NCBI RefSeq assembly: GCF_024807225.1
Contig: NZ_JANUCO010000001.1
Location: forward strand, 62,001-126,000
Origin: Chryseobacterium ginsenosidimutans
GTDB taxonomy: Bacteria; Bacteroidota; Bacteroidia; Flavobacteriales; Weeksellaceae
Length of the DNA stretch: 64,000 nt
Direction: 5' to 3'
The notes beneath the pieces were generated by a model. The model saw only the letters and a list, made by a program, of their open reading frames with translations. It did not search any database and was not told where the DNA came from. Shown piece by piece: positions 63,651 to 64,000 of the stretch. Within the stretch, counting starts at the first letter, position 1. Every line of letters begins with the position of its first letter. Made by a program: the position numbers and the translations under genes.

Positions 63651-64000
63651 TTAATTAATCACATCAAATCTCGCATATTCAGCAATCTTCTTTGGAAGCT
63701 TAATTCCTTCCGCTGTCTGATTGTTTTCAAGCAAAGCTGCCATAATTCTTGGTAAAGCCATCGCTGAACCGTTCAATGTATGAACCAATTGAGATTTTCC
63801 GTCTGCTTTGTAACGGCATTTTAGTCTGTTCGCCTGAAAAGTTTCAAAATTAGAAACAGAACTTACTTCCAGCCACATTTCCTGAGCCGCACTCCAAACT
63901 TCGAAATCATACGTCATTGCCGCAGCAAAACCTGTATCTCCACCACAAAGTCTTAACACTCTGTAAGGAAGCTCAAGATCAGTCAATATTTCTTTGATAT
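63651..64000 (-). CDS. serS: Serine--tRNA ligase, C-terminal part only
   Basis: The reverse strand reads open from the window edge to a stop at 63651, about 116 codons. The class II motif 3 HTLNGSAMALPRIMAALLEN and the upstream YDFEVWSAAQEMWLEVSSVS and RYKADGKSQLV match the catalytic C-terminus of SerRS, which charges tRNA-Ser. The N-terminus and most motifs lie beyond the window. Confidence 0.96.
   Translation of the reverse strand, partial: IKEILTDLELPYRVLRLCGGDTGFAAAMTYDFEVWSAAQEMWLEVSSVSNFETFQANRLKCRYKADGKSQLVHTLNGSAMALPRIMAALLENNQTAEGIKLPKKIAEYARFDVIN

Noticed and set aside
1..64000. CRISPR arrays, transposases, rRNA and tRNA genes
   Set aside because: None were recognised by eye; the repeats seen are inverted, intergenic and without regular spacers.

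Overview
The window looks like chromosome from a low-GC member of the Bacteroidota, most likely family Weeksellaceae, close to Chryseobacterium. The evidence is the TAnnTTTG-type -7 promoter elements, weak ribosome binding sites, a fused cbb3 oxidase CcoN/CcoO with the ccoI-S-NO-Q-P-G-H gene order, a type IX secretion sorting domain, a long IleS, OMP_b-brl_3/TonB receptors, and dispersed repeats of the kind seen between flavobacterial genes. No phage, insertion sequence transposase, CRISPR array, rRNA or tRNA gene was recognised. The genus assignment is inference.

Layout. 1-8.8 kb: a partial M23 peptidase, ileS, a DksA-like protein, two small proteins, lspA, a SanA-like protein and trpS. 8.8-13.6 kb: an OmpR-type two-component system beside a PepSY-like secreted protein, a HAD phosphatase, a sigma factor followed by a 44-codon small ORF, and a predicted outer-membrane protein. 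13.7-17.8 kb: metK, then oxyR divergent from katA. 17.9-20.5 kb: enoyl-CoA hydratase, dCMP deaminase, xerD and a Nudix hydrolase. 20.7-27.3 kb: a minus-strand set with a haem-binding protein, two lipoproteins, a hydroxyacid dehydrogenase, a GxxExxY protein, a thioesterase and an HU-CCDC81 membrane protein. 27.8-30.1 kb: a TonB receptor behind a TPP riboswitch, so probably a thiamin transporter. 31.5-36.9 kb: acnB and a frameshifted acnA. 36.9-41.9 kb: a LytTR/LytS pair, a DUF5694 protein and a frameshifted TonB receptor. 42.0-48.9 kb: a TPP-riboswitch thiamin operon (thiS-thiC-tenI/thiE2-thiD-thiE-thiG-thiH-thiF). 49-53.1 kb: a T9SS cargo protein, an RluA enzyme, a small membrane protein and panB. 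53.2-63.6 kb: a Crp/Fnr regulator divergent from the cbb3 oxidase structural and assembly cluster. The window ends in a partial serS.

The most striking observation is that five genes (acnA, a TonB receptor, thiE, thiC, ccoG) are each broken by one extra base. In all five, deleting one T from a GTTTC stretch read in the coding direction restores a full-length protein. Expected contexts are RGTTCYG and observed contexts are RGTTTCYG. The reading-frame phase differs among sites, which argues against programmed ribosomal frameshifting. A systematic sequencing or basecalling error, perhaps linked to a modified base, is the most economical explanation; a real mutational process is the exciting alternative.

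The TPP-controlled genes form one regulon: outer-membrane uptake at 27.8-30.1 kb and biosynthesis at 42-48.9 kb. The biosynthetic leader also has a 10-bp hairpin whose arm contains the thiS start codon, suggesting control of translation. Intergenic space is rich in inverted-repeat families, one of which sits inside the thiamin operon between thiH and thiF.
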